Assembly (NCBI GenBank): GCA_902462495.1
Contig: CABQCC010000065.1
Coordinates: 1 to 8,455, forward strand
Reading direction: 5' to 3'
DNA length: 8,455 bases
Source of the DNA: an uncultured Eubacterium sp.
GTDB taxonomy: Bacteria; Bacillota; Clostridia; Oscillospirales; Acutalibacteraceae
Part shown: piece after piece, positions 1-6,929 of the stretch
Layout of the letters: each line of letters opens with the position of its first letter
How positions within the stretch are numbered: position 1 is the first letter of the stretch
Program-made: the position numbers and the translations under genes
The notes under the pieces: generated by a model
Seen by the model: the letters and a program-made list of their open reading frames with translations, nothing else
Told to the model about the DNA's origin: nothing
The model's database searches: none

Positions 1-70
1 CGCAAAGTGTATGATTTCAATCCGCAGGCTGTAAATGCGCCAAATTTTAGTTATTTTATAGTTTTAAATA
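1..70. other. Upstream edge, no gene assigned
   Basis: This stretch lies before the promoter of the large + strand operon. The + frame starting at base 1 is open until a TGA at 91-93, so it could be the last codons of a gene entering from the left, but that frame runs straight through the -35 element. The minus strand also has an open frame here. I recognise no product, terminator or RNA in it. Confidence 0.4.
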
Positions 71-99
71 TTGACTTTTTATTTGTTATCTGATAGAAT
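71..99 (+). promoter_or_regulatory. Sigma-A type promoter of the operon
   Basis: A -35 box TTGACT (71-76) and a -10 box TAGAAT (94-99) are separated by exactly 17 bases, close to the housekeeping consensus TTGACA-N17-TATAAT. Transcription should start near 105-107, about 70 bases before the first start codon. The start point falls at the left edge of the first palindrome, so a repressor bound there would block initiation or early elongation. Confidence 0.8.
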
Positions 100-106
100 A
101 ACTGCA

Positions 107-122
107 GTTAGCTTGTGCTAAC
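107..122. promoter_or_regulatory. Palindromic operator, copy 1
   Basis: GTTAGC-TTGT-GCTAAC is a perfect inverted repeat with 6-base arms; one more flanking base pair (A106/T123) extends it. It sits at the predicted transcription start. The identical arms recur at 141-156, which argues for a binding site of a dimeric regulator. The GTTAG/CTAAC half-sites recall DtxR/IdeR-family iron-regulator sites, but the centre is longer than in the classic TTAGGTTAGSCTAACCTAA consensus, so the regulator is not named. Confidence 0.7.
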
Positions 123-140
123 TAAAAATTTTAATATCAA

Positions 141-156
141 GTTAGCGACAGCTAAC
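141..156. promoter_or_regulatory. Palindromic operator, copy 2
   Basis: GTTAGC-GACA-GCTAAC has the same arms as the site at 107-122 but a different 4-base centre, which suggests the arms are conserved and the centre is free. The two sites are 34 bases apart start to start. This copy ends 7 bases before the ribosome binding site of the first gene. In the transcript it could also form a short hairpin, but the same-arm duplication fits a DNA operator better. Confidence 0.7.
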
Positions 157-163
157 AAAATAC

Positions 164-168
164 GGAGG
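164..168 (+). promoter_or_regulatory. Ribosome binding site deciding the NEAT gene start
   Basis: GGAGG lies 6 bases before the ATG at 175. It rules out the upstream in-frame GTG at 115, which sits inside the first operator and has no Shine-Dalgarno sequence. Confidence 0.85.
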
Positions 169-174
169 ACAAAT

Positions 175-849
175 ATGTTAAAAAAATTATCGATTTCATT
201 GACAGCAATAGTTTTTGCACTTGCACTTACCTGCACTTCATTCTGTGCGTTTGCAATGGGTCCGAGCAAGGACGGCGTTTACGAAGTGCCTATTGAAATG
301 TGGCACGCAGAAAAAGAAAGAACATCTATGGGTGACAGCTATATTGTTCACACCGCACTTCTAACGGTTGACGGTGATAAAAAAACGCTTACAATAGCTC
401 CTGCCGAAACAACAAGCGATATGCAATTTTGGTATTATAAGGACGGCTCTGTTGAGGGCGACACAGTAGAAGTTGAGCAAAAGAATAATGTTGAAATTGA
501 CGGCACTGAATATGAAACGGCTTTTGAATTTCCGATTAAGAGCGACAATGAATTTGTCGGCGTAAAATTTGCGGCTTCGGCTATGCCTTTATCACCTTCT
601 GCAAGAATTAAAATAGATTACGACAGTGCAAAAAGAATCGGAAATGTAAAAAAAGAAACAACCACCAAAAAAACCACTACCACCACGACAACAACTACTA
701 CAACTACAACAGTACCAACCGTTACCGAGCCTAAAGAGGAAACGGTTAAAAATAAAAAAGTTCCGATCGCAATTGCCTGCGGCGCAGTGGGTGCGGTTGC
801 ATTTGTGCTTGTAATGACTGCAGTTATCAAGAAAAATAAACATGACTGA
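175..849 (+). CDS. NEAT-like surface protein, probable heme receptor
   Basis: A 224-residue exported protein. Residues 1-27 are a signal peptide (KK, hydrophobic core, cleavage likely after CAFA). Residues about 33-150 look like one NEAT domain, the Ig-like fold that binds heme in Isd and Shp proteins: DGVYEV at the start, a Ser-Met lip motif (S51-M52) followed by Y56, a central strand FWYYKDG, and a closing strand RIKIDYD. By my eye alignment to IsdA, the YxxxY heme-tyrosine motif is replaced by LSPSA (L139-A143), with M137 close by. A Thr-rich linker (13 Thr at 167-179) leads to a C-terminal membrane helix (about 196-218) and the tail KKNKHD. There is no LPXTG. This layout resembles streptococcal Shp. 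It is first in the operon, 12 bases before the S-component gene. Heme binding is inferred; another ligand is possible. Confidence 0.72.
   Translation: MLKKLSISLTAIVFALALTCTSFCAFAMGPSKDGVYEVPIEMWHAEKERTSMGDSYIVHTALLTVDGDKKTLTIAPAETTSDMQFWYYKDGSVEGDTVEVEQKNNVEIDGTEYETAFEFPIKSDNEFVGVKFAASAMPLSPSARIKIDYDSAKRIGNVKKETTTKKTTTTTTTTTTTTTVPTVTEPKEETVKNKKVPIAIACGAVGAVAFVLVMTAVIKKNKHD
673..711 (+). repeat. Thirteen-codon threonine tract
   Basis: Thirteen consecutive Thr codons (residues 167-179 of the NEAT-like protein) use ACC, ACT, ACA and ACG in mixed order, preceded by another Thr-rich cluster (ETTTKK). The mixed codons suggest selection for the amino acids rather than a simple slipped trinucleotide repeat. 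The tract is probably an extended, possibly glycosylated spacer that carries the NEAT domain away from the membrane through the cell wall. Confidence 0.8.
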
Positions 850-861
850 TTATGGTGAAGT

Positions 862-1437
862 ATGAAAAAAATATTTAAGAAATTTCAAGTTAAGGATTTT
901 GTGTTTTTGGCTGTCTTATCCGCAGCGATGACATTGTGCGGCGGAATAACGATGCCGCTTGTTATGCACACCACCGTTTTCGGACTGCGTAACATGGCAG
1001 CCGCACCGATTTATTCGATTTTCGTTGCAATCGGACTTATGAAAGTAAGAAAGCCGGGTGCTCTCACAATTATCGGACTTTTTTCAGGCGCACCGCTGAT
1101 TTTCTTTTCGACGGTTATGTTTTTTAACAATTTTGTTTCCGCAATCATAGCGGAATTGATTATGCTTTTGATTTTCAGAGGCTATCAAAAGAAAGTTTCC
1201 GTTTTCATTACAACGGGAATATATATGCCGTTTTCACTGCCGATTTCGGTTCTGTTCAGTCTTTGGCTCAATGGGCAAAGTTACGATCAGCTTACAGCAA
1301 ATCCGAAAATTTCTGTTTTAACATCAATCGGCACAATTGCATTGGCATTTTTGGGTGCGGCAATCGGAATGAAAATCGCCGCAGAACTTCAAAAGGCAGG
1401 CAAATTAAAACCGTACGGAGAAGATGATAATGCTTGA
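862..1437 (+). CDS. ECF transporter S-component, Trep_Strep/MptD type
   Basis: A 191-residue, very hydrophobic protein with about five to six membrane helices and a basic N-terminus (MKKIFKKFQ). In ECF transporters the S-component is the membrane subunit that binds the substrate and toples in the membrane when coupled to EcfT. The first helix holds A17-V-L-S-A21, an AxxxA pattern typical of the EcfT contact surface. The overall sequence (TMPLVMHTTVFG near residue 35, NNFVSAIIAEL, IYMPFSLPI) resembles the Trep_Strep/MptD family, whose substrates are mostly unassigned. M31, M35 and H36 in the first periplasm-facing segment could be ligand contacts if the substrate is heme; this is speculation. 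The ATG has a modest GGTGA site at 854-858. Its dedicated T and A subunits follow directly, making it a group I (self-contained) ECF system. Confidence 0.82.
   Translation: MKKIFKKFQVKDFVFLAVLSAAMTLCGGITMPLVMHTTVFGLRNMAAAPIYSIFVAIGLMKVRKPGALTIIGLFSGAPLIFFSTVMFFNNFVSAIIAELIMLLIFRGYQKKVSVFITTGIYMPFSLPISVLFSLWLNGQSYDQLTANPKISVLTSIGTIALAFLGAAIGMKIAAELQKAGKLKPYGEDDNA
1417..1420 (+). promoter_or_regulatory. Ribosome binding site deciding the EcfT start
   Basis: GGAG (part of GGAGAA) lies inside the end of the S-component gene. It is only 3 bases from the ATG at 1424 but 9 from the in-frame ATG at 1430, so 1430 is preferred. Confidence 0.65.
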
Positions 1438-2119
1438 AACATTTGAGGTTAAAAAGCCTTTTTATCCGCTGATTTCATTTTCAGTTTCCGTAATAGTGCT
1501 GATATTCGGAATGCTTTTTTCCAAAAATCTTTTGGCTTTTGCTTTTGCCACGGCAATTTTTGTGCTTTACTCGGCATTCGGTCTTTTTAAAAGCACATGG
1601 AAAATGACCGTTGCAATGGCGATTTGCGGACTTATTATAGGAGGTCTGTCATTTTTGACAAACAGAAGTTTGGACGCATTTTGGCAAACGCTTTTAAGAA
1701 TGATTCTCTTGGGATTGTGTGCCGTTCCGATGGTAAGCACATCACCCTGTGATCTGACACGCTGTCTTGCAAAGCTGAAATGCCCGAGAATTATAACGCT
1801 CGGTATGCTTGTAACACTTAAATTTATTCCGGTTTTAGTGGGTGAAATAAAGCAGATTTGGGAGGCGATGAAGGTCAGAGGTGCAAATATGAATTGGTAC
1901 CGACCGAGTTGCATTTACCGTGCGTTTATTATTCCACTCGTTATGCGAATCATCGGAATATCGGATACTCTTTCCCTTTCGCTTGAAACAAGGGCATTTA
2001 CACTTGATGACAGTACAAGCTCGGTATATAAAGTAATAAAAATAAAAGCAAGGGATTTCGTATTTCTTGCCTGTGTTATCGTGCTTTGTGCAGGCGGAGG
2101 TGTTATGATATGGGCATAG
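1430..2119 (+). CDS. ecfT: ECF transporter transmembrane subunit EcfT
   Basis: A 229-residue membrane protein that couples ATP hydrolysis by the EcfA domains to the S-component. It has N-terminal hydrophobic helices (about residues 13-110), a soluble coupling region, and a final C-terminal helix (FVFLACVIVLCAGGGVMIW). Two EcfT coupling motifs are visible: A146-M-K-V-R150-G-A and S184-L-E-T-R188-A-F, matching the two short Arg-containing motifs that dock into the ATPase grooves. The first one reads KVRG rather than the usual xRARG. The start at 1430 overlaps the S-component stop by 8 bases, and its own end overlaps the ATPase gene by 10 bases, so the three should be translated in step. Closest functional parallels are the T subunits of the streptococcal SiaFGH and Lactobacillus sakei heme ECF systems, by context only. 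Confidence 0.88.
   Translation: MLETFEVKKPFYPLISFSVSVIVLIFGMLFSKNLLAFAFATAIFVLYSAFGLFKSTWKMTVAMAICGLIIGGLSFLTNRSLDAFWQTLLRMILLGLCAVPMVSTSPCDLTRCLAKLKCPRIITLGMLVTLKFIPVLVGEIKQIWEAMKVRGANMNWYRPSCIYRAFIIPLVMRIIGISDTLSLSLETRAFTLDDSTSSVYKVIKIKARDFVFLACVIVLCAGGGVMIWA
2096..2100 (+). promoter_or_regulatory. Ribosome binding site deciding the EcfAA start
   Basis: GGAGG within the end of ecfT lies 9 bases before the ATG at 2110. This favours that ATG over the in-frame TTG at 2086, which is upstream of the site itself. Confidence 0.75.
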
Positions 2120-3510
2120 CGATAAGACTGAAAGAAGTTTCTTTTAAATATGACGGTGCTAAAGAAAATGTGCTTGAAAATATAAATCTCACCGTGGAAT
2201 ACGGCGAAACCGTACTTTTGTCGGGCGTTTCTGGCGAGGGAAAAAGCACCCTGCTTTCAATAATAAACGGTGTTATTCCATTCGTTAATTCGGGCGAATT
2301 TTCGGGCAGTGTGGAAATAGACGGCAAGGATGTTACAAAGCTAAAAATCAGCGAGCGTTCAAAGCTAATCGGCACTGTGCTTCAAAATGCGGATGAACAA
2401 ATTATTTATGATTTAGTAAACGAAGAAATCGCTTTCGGCTGCGAAAATCTGAATATTACGTCCGAAGAAATCGACAGACGCATTGAACGATTCACAACGC
2501 TTATGCAAATAGAAAAAAACGCAAAAACAAAAACACTTTCCGGTGGTCAAAAGCAACGCCTGATAACCGCTTCTACCCTTGCGATGGACCAAAAAATCAT
2601 TATTCTTGACGAACCGCTTGCAAATTTGGACACTTACACAGCACATATTTTGCTGAAAGCACTTCGTAATTTGTCCAACAGCGGATACGCCGTTTTAATA
2701 GTTGAGCACAGGCTTGATGTTGTGAAAAACTACATAGATAAAGTTATGCGAATTGAAAACAAACAGCTTTTTACAAGCACGGATATAAACGACTTGAACA
2801 GCGGAATAAAAACAATTCCTCATGCTGACGGCTCTTTGCCCGGCGAAGTGCTTATAAAAGGCGAAAAACTTTTCTTTGCCGCAGGCGACAGAAATATTAT
2901 AGATGGGCTTGATATTGAAATTCGGGCAGGCGAACGAATAGTTTTGCTCGGTGAAAACGGATGCGGAAAAACCACCCTTATGCGCATGCTTGCAAGGCTG
3001 AATAAGCCGAATGACGGTGCGCTGAGTCAAACAATAACAAAAAGTAAAAAAGCAAACAGCAAATGGTTTTCAAAGGTTGGATATGTTTACCAAAATCCAA
3101 CCTATCAGCTTTTTATGCCAACGCTTTTAAGCGAGGTTTCCTTTAAGGCAAAAAGCGAGGAAATAGCAAGGAAAATGATAAACGCCTTTGGACTTTCGGG
3201 ACTTGAGCAGAGGCATCCGCAATCACTTTCCGAAGGGCAAAAACGGCGTGCCTCCATTGCTGCCGTCTGTGCAAGCGAGCCGACCGTACTGTTTCTTGAC
3301 GAGCCGACGGTGGGTCAGGATTACAAAAACCTTTGTAAAACGGTTGAAACCGTAAATAAAATAAACAAGAACTTCGGCACGGCAATTGTTACCGTAACAC
3401 ACGATAAACGATGTGCCGGTGCTCTTGCAGACAGAGTGCTGATTATGGAAAACGGTAAAATATCACGGCAAGGCGATTACCGCCTTGCAAATGAATTTTT
3501 GGATAAATAA
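2110..3510 (+). CDS. Fused double ECF ATPase (EcfA-EcfA)
   Basis: A 466-residue cytoplasmic protein holding two complete ABC ATPase domains in one chain, which replaces the separate EcfA1/EcfA2 subunits. Domain 1: Walker A G39-VSGEGK-S46-T47, Q-loop LQNADEQI, signature LSGGQ at 143-147, Walker B IIILDEP with E168, switch His H200. Domain 2: Walker A GENGCGKTT at 281-289, Q-loop Q328, signature LSEGQ at 373-377, Walker B LFLDEP with E398, switch His H431. Both ATP sites therefore look competent. The connecting region (about 225-250) is short. Such fused ATPases are common in self-contained ECF systems of Firmicutes. The start overlaps ecfT by 10 bases; the next gene begins 21 bases after the stop, with its own strong ribosome binding site, the loosest junction in the operon. 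Confidence 0.9.
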   Translation: MGIAIRLKEVSFKYDGAKENVLENINLTVEYGETVLLSGVSGEGKSTLLSIINGVIPFVNSGEFSGSVEIDGKDVTKLKISERSKLIGTVLQNADEQIIYDLVNEEIAFGCENLNITSEEIDRRIERFTTLMQIEKNAKTKTLSGGQKQRLITASTLAMDQKIIILDEPLANLDTYTAHILLKALRNLSNSGYAVLIVEHRLDVVKNYIDKVMRIENKQLFTSTDINDLNSGIKTIPHADGSLPGEVLIKGEKLFFAAGDRNIIDGLDIEIRAGERIVLLGENGCGKTTLMRMLARLNKPNDGALSQTITKSKKANSKWFSKVGYVYQNPTYQLFMPTLLSEVSFKAKSEEIARKMINAFGLSGLEQRHPQSLSEGQKRRASIAAVCASEPTVLFLDEPTVGQDYKNLCKTVETVNKINKNFGTAIVTVTHDKRCAGALADRVLIMENGKISRQGDYRLANEFLDK

Positions 3511-3531
3511 CTTAATTAAGGGAGAAAAGAA

Positions 3532-5268
3532 ATGATTAAAACAAGACTTATAGAGCAAGTGCCTTCTTCAAAGAAGCACATTGCCCTAACAGTTCTTGCG
3601 CAGTGGTTGAAAACGGTTGCAAACATCGTTATGATTTTCATTCTTTCAAATCTACTTGCGCAAATTCTCGACGGTAAAGCGTTTGATTTTAAAAGACTTT
3701 TGCCTTATTTGGGCGCAATTGCGGCGGTTATGCTTGTGCGCTATCTTTGCGGATACGCAAGTTCACAGACTTCGTTTTTCGCTTCAAGCGAAGTAAAAAA
3801 AGTGCTTAGACAAAAAATGTATAAAAAGCTTACACGAATGGGAGCATCTTACAGCGAAAAGGTATCAACATCAGAAGTGCTTCAGGTTTTTGTTGAGGGT
3901 GTAGACCAGCTTGAACTTTATTTCGGCAAATATCTGCCGCAGTTTTTCTTTGCTATGCTTGCACCGATAACGCTTTTTGCCGTGCTTGTGTTTGTAAGCT
4001 GGAAAGCGTCGGTGGTGCTTCTTATTTGTGTACCCCTTATTCCGCTTTCTATTGTTGCAGTTCAAAAAATCGCAAAAAGACTTCTTAGCAAATATTGGGG
4101 AGTATACACAAACCTCGGTGATACTTTCCTTGAAAATATCCAAGGCTTAACAACACTCAAAGTTTATCAGGCGGATGAACGCAAGAATGTTGAAATGAAT
4201 GAAAAAGCCGAAGAATTCAGAAGAATTACTATGAAAGTTCTTACAATGCAACTCAATTCCGTAAGCGTTATGGATATTGTTGCATATGCAGGAAGTGCAA
4301 TAGGTGTAGTAATTGCAATCATTCAGGTAAAAAACGGCACAATCACTTTACCTCAGGCATTTTTAATCATTATGCTTGCGGCTGATTTCTTTTTGCCGCT
4401 CAGGCTTCTCGGTTCATTTTTCCATGTGGCTATGAACGGTATGGCGGCAAGCGACAAACTCTTTAAGTTACTTGATACAAAAGAGGACGAACACGGAGCG
4501 GAGATCCCTGAAAATCTTAACGGGGATATCGAAATTAAAGACCTTTCCTTTTCTTATGACAACGAAAAAACCGTACTTAACGATATTTCAGCAACCTTTA
4601 AAAAGCACGAACTTATAAGCATAGTTGGCGAATCGGGTTGCGGCAAAAGCACGCTTGCTTCCCTGCTTTGCGGAACAACTAAAGGCTACATCGGCAGTAT
4701 AACAATCGGCGGTGTTGAAATAAAAGATATTGATGAAAAAACACTTATGAACAATATCACTGCCGTAAACTTTAATTCCTACATTTTTGCAGGAACGGTT
4801 AGGGAAAATATGCTCATAGCCGACAAAAGTGCCAGTGACGAAAAGATGATTGAAGCATTGAAAATGGTAAACCTTTGGTCATTTTTAAGTGAGCAAGACG
4901 GACTTGATACTAAACTTAATCAACAAGGCAGCAATTTTTCGGGCGGACAAAGGCAAAGGCTTGCTATTGCAAGAGCCTTGCTTCACAACACACCGATATA
5001 TGTTTTTGACGAAGTAACTTCAAACATAGACGCCGAAAGCGAAAACGACATTATGGCTGTTATTCACAATATGGCTAAAATCAAAACCGTTATTCTTATC
5101 TCCCACAGGCTTGAAAATGTGGTAGGCAGTGACAAAATTCTTCTGCTTGATAAAGGCAAAATTGAGGAAAGCGGTACTCATTCTGAACTTATGTCTTTTA
5201 ATAAAAAATACAAGCTGATGTATTCCACTCAAGCAGAACTTGAAAAATATGCAAAGGAGGAAGCGTAA
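3532..5268 (+). CDS. CydD-like ABC half-transporter (permease-ATPase)
   Basis: A 578-residue half-transporter: an N-terminal type IV (exporter-fold) membrane domain with six expected helices (to about residue 310) and a C-terminal ATPase domain (about 330-578). The membrane part has CydD-like sequence, notably FGKYLPQFFFAMLAPITL, VPLIPLSIVAVQ and the FLENIQGLTTLKVYQADE coupling stretch. CydDC has been described as a thiol exporter and also as a heme-binding/heme-transporting complex, and SiaD/SiaE of the streptococcal heme locus are in the same broad group. Walker A GESGCGKST 366-374, signature FSGGQ 469-473, Walker B VFDE with E494 and switch H525 are intact. The Q-loop glutamine position reads F414 (VNFNSYIF). 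It is expected to pair with the following gene. GGGAG at 3520-3524 precedes the ATG. The direction of transport cannot be told from sequence. Confidence 0.86.
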   Translation: MIKTRLIEQVPSSKKHIALTVLAQWLKTVANIVMIFILSNLLAQILDGKAFDFKRLLPYLGAIAAVMLVRYLCGYASSQTSFFASSEVKKVLRQKMYKKLTRMGASYSEKVSTSEVLQVFVEGVDQLELYFGKYLPQFFFAMLAPITLFAVLVFVSWKASVVLLICVPLIPLSIVAVQKIAKRLLSKYWGVYTNLGDTFLENIQGLTTLKVYQADERKNVEMNEKAEEFRRITMKVLTMQLNSVSVMDIVAYAGSAIGVVIAIIQVKNGTITLPQAFLIIMLAADFFLPLRLLGSFFHVAMNGMAASDKLFKLLDTKEDEHGAEIPENLNGDIEIKDLSFSYDNEKTVLNDISATFKKHELISIVGESGCGKSTLASLLCGTTKGYIGSITIGGVEIKDIDEKTLMNNITAVNFNSYIFAGTVRENMLIADKSASDEKMIEALKMVNLWSFLSEQDGLDTKLNQQGSNFSGGQRQRLAIARALLHNTPIYVFDEVTSNIDAESENDIMAVIHNMAKIKTVILISHRLENVVGSDKILLLDKGKIEESGTHSELMSFNKKYKLMYSTQAELEKYAKEEA

Positions 5269-6929
5269 TGAAAAGAAAACAATCAGGTTTCAAAATTATG
5301 ATGCGGTTGATAAAACTTGTTAAGCCGCTTGCTTTCTTCATGGTACTTGCAGTTATACTCGGCGTTACGGGCTTTTTGTGTGCTATTCAAATCACGGTTG
5401 CCGGCAGCATGACGCTTCTTACAGCCGCAGGTATAAACGGTGGACTTGCAATAAAAACGGGATGTATTTGCATTATTATTTTTGCGGTTTTGCGTGGTTT
5501 TCTTCACTATGGCGAGCAAGCGTGCAACCACTATATTGCATTCAAATTACTTGCTATTATTCGTGATAAAGTATTCAAATCGCTTCGCAGGTTAACGCCG
5601 GCTAAACTTGAAGGTAAAGATAAAGGCAATCTGATATCGCTCATAACAAGTGATATTGAGCTTTTAGAAGTTTTTTACGCTCACACGATTTCTCCGATTT
5701 GTATTGCGTTTTTAACAAGCCTTGTTATGCTGATATTTATAGGAAGATACAGTATTTGGCTTATGCTTGTTGCACTTGCGGCTTACATTACAGTCGGCAT
5801 TATTATTCCGCTTGTATCATCCAAATTTAACAAAAATATCGGTATGACCTACCGTGAAAATTCGGGTTCACTTTCCGGCTATGTGCTTGACAGTATGCGT
5901 GGACTTTTGGAATCAATCAGATACAATTCAACCGATACCCGCCTTAATGAAATGAACGAAAAAACCGATGAGCTTAATTCACTTCAAAAGAAGTTGAAGA
6001 AAATTGAGGGGCATAATATTTCAATTACGGATATTTCGATTATATTCTTTTCAATCACAATGCTTTTAGTTGCAATTTGTCTTTACCAAAAGGGCACAAT
6101 CGGATTTGACGGACTTATTGTTTCAACCGTTGCAATGATGAGTTCATTCGGTCCGGTTGCCGCACTTTCAAACCTTGCAGGCAATTTGACTCACACCCTT
6201 GCAAGCGGCGAAAGAGTGCTGTCAATTCTTGATGAAAGCCCTGTTGTTGAAGAAAACATCAGCGGCAAAGAAGTTGAATTTGATGGTATGGAATGTAAAA
6301 ATGTAGGCTTTGCATATGACAAAGAGCAAATTCTTGAAAATTTCAATATGGAAATTCCAAAAAACAAAATCATTGCTATAAACGGACCGAGCGGTTCGGG
6401 CAAATCGACTGCGCTTAAACTTATGATGCGTTTTTGGGATGTAAACAGCGGCAAAATTGATATGTCGGGTGAAAACATTAAAAATATTAAAACATCATCA
6501 CTTCGTAACAATCAGAGCCTTGTAAGCCAAGAAACTCAATTGTTTAACGATACGATTGAAAATAACATTAAAATTGCAGATTACAACGCAACAAGAGAAG
6601 AAGTTGAAACTGCCGCAAAAAAAGCCTCAATTCACGATTTTATAATGACTTTGCCTAAAGGATACGACACAAATGTAGGCGAACTCGGTGATTTGCTTTC
6701 GGACGGTGAAAAACAACGTATAGGTCTTGCAAGAGCGTTCCTTTGCAACTCTCCTATGATTATGCTTGACGAACCCACAAGCAATTTGGACAGCTTAAAC
6801 GAGGGCAATATCTTGAAATCCATAAACGAAGCAAAGCACGGCAAAAGCATTGTTTTGGTTTCTCACAGAAAGTCAACGGCAAAAATCGCTGACGAAGCTT
6901 ATACCGTTTACAGAGGCAGATTATCATGA
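5268..6929 (+). CDS. CydC-like ABC half-transporter (permease-ATPase)
   Basis: A 553-residue partner half-transporter with an N-terminal six-helix exporter domain (to about residue 315) and an ATPase domain (about 335-553). CydC-like features include the stretch GEQACNHYIAFKLLAIIRDK followed by LRRLTPAKLEGKDKGNLISL. Walker A GPSGSGKST 373-381, Q-loop SQETQLF, Walker B MLDEP with E502 and switch H533 are intact. The signature is LSDGE (477-481) instead of LSGGQ; CydC proteins often carry LSGGE, so the Asp is the odd residue. Its start codon overlaps the previous stop as TAATG, after a strong AAGGAGG (5254-5260), which supports equal synthesis of the two halves as a heterodimer. Role in the operon: export or import step linked to heme or thiol chemistry, inferred from the neighbours. 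Confidence 0.86.
   Translation: MKRKQSGFKIMMRLIKLVKPLAFFMVLAVILGVTGFLCAIQITVAGSMTLLTAAGINGGLAIKTGCICIIIFAVLRGFLHYGEQACNHYIAFKLLAIIRDKVFKSLRRLTPAKLEGKDKGNLISLITSDIELLEVFYAHTISPICIAFLTSLVMLIFIGRYSIWLMLVALAAYITVGIIIPLVSSKFNKNIGMTYRENSGSLSGYVLDSMRGLLESIRYNSTDTRLNEMNEKTDELNSLQKKLKKIEGHNISITDISIIFFSITMLLVAICLYQKGTIGFDGLIVSTVAMMSSFGPVAALSNLAGNLTHTLASGERVLSILDESPVVEENISGKEVEFDGMECKNVGFAYDKEQILENFNMEIPKNKIIAINGPSGSGKSTALKLMMRFWDVNSGKIDMSGENIKNIKTSSLRNNQSLVSQETQLFNDTIENNIKIADYNATREEVETAAKKASIHDFIMTLPKGYDTNVGELGDLLSDGEKQRIGLARAFLCNSPMIMLDEPTSNLDSLNEGNILKSINEAKHGKSIVLVSHRKSTAKIADEAYTVYRGRLS

Noticed and set aside
1..93. End of an upstream + strand gene
   Set aside because: The frame is open but runs through the -35 element, and the product is not recognisable; not enough to call a gene.
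107..156. Riboswitch or T-box leader
   Set aside because: The leader is only about 70 bases, with two short hairpins and no terminator or known aptamer core; duplicated palindromes fit protein operators better.
115..174. Twenty-residue N-terminal extension of the NEAT protein from a GTG at 115
   Set aside because: The GTG lies inside the first palindrome, has no ribosome binding site and would place a charged stretch before the signal peptide. The ATG at 175 has GGAGG at ideal spacing.
592..843. Minus-strand frames across the Thr tract (poly-Val or Cys/Gly-rich)
   Set aside because: They are mirror images of the repetitive ACN codons, with no start signal and no protein character.
175..849. 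Lipoprotein signal peptide (Cys at 20 or 24)
   Set aside because: The residues before each Cys do not fit a lipobox; an AFA signal peptidase I site plus a C-terminal membrane anchor explains the protein better.
3532..6929. Drug exporter pair or cytochrome bd assembly CydDC
   Set aside because: Not excluded by sequence, but no cydAB genes are present and the operon context favours a role in heme or thiol handling; kept only as CydDC-like.
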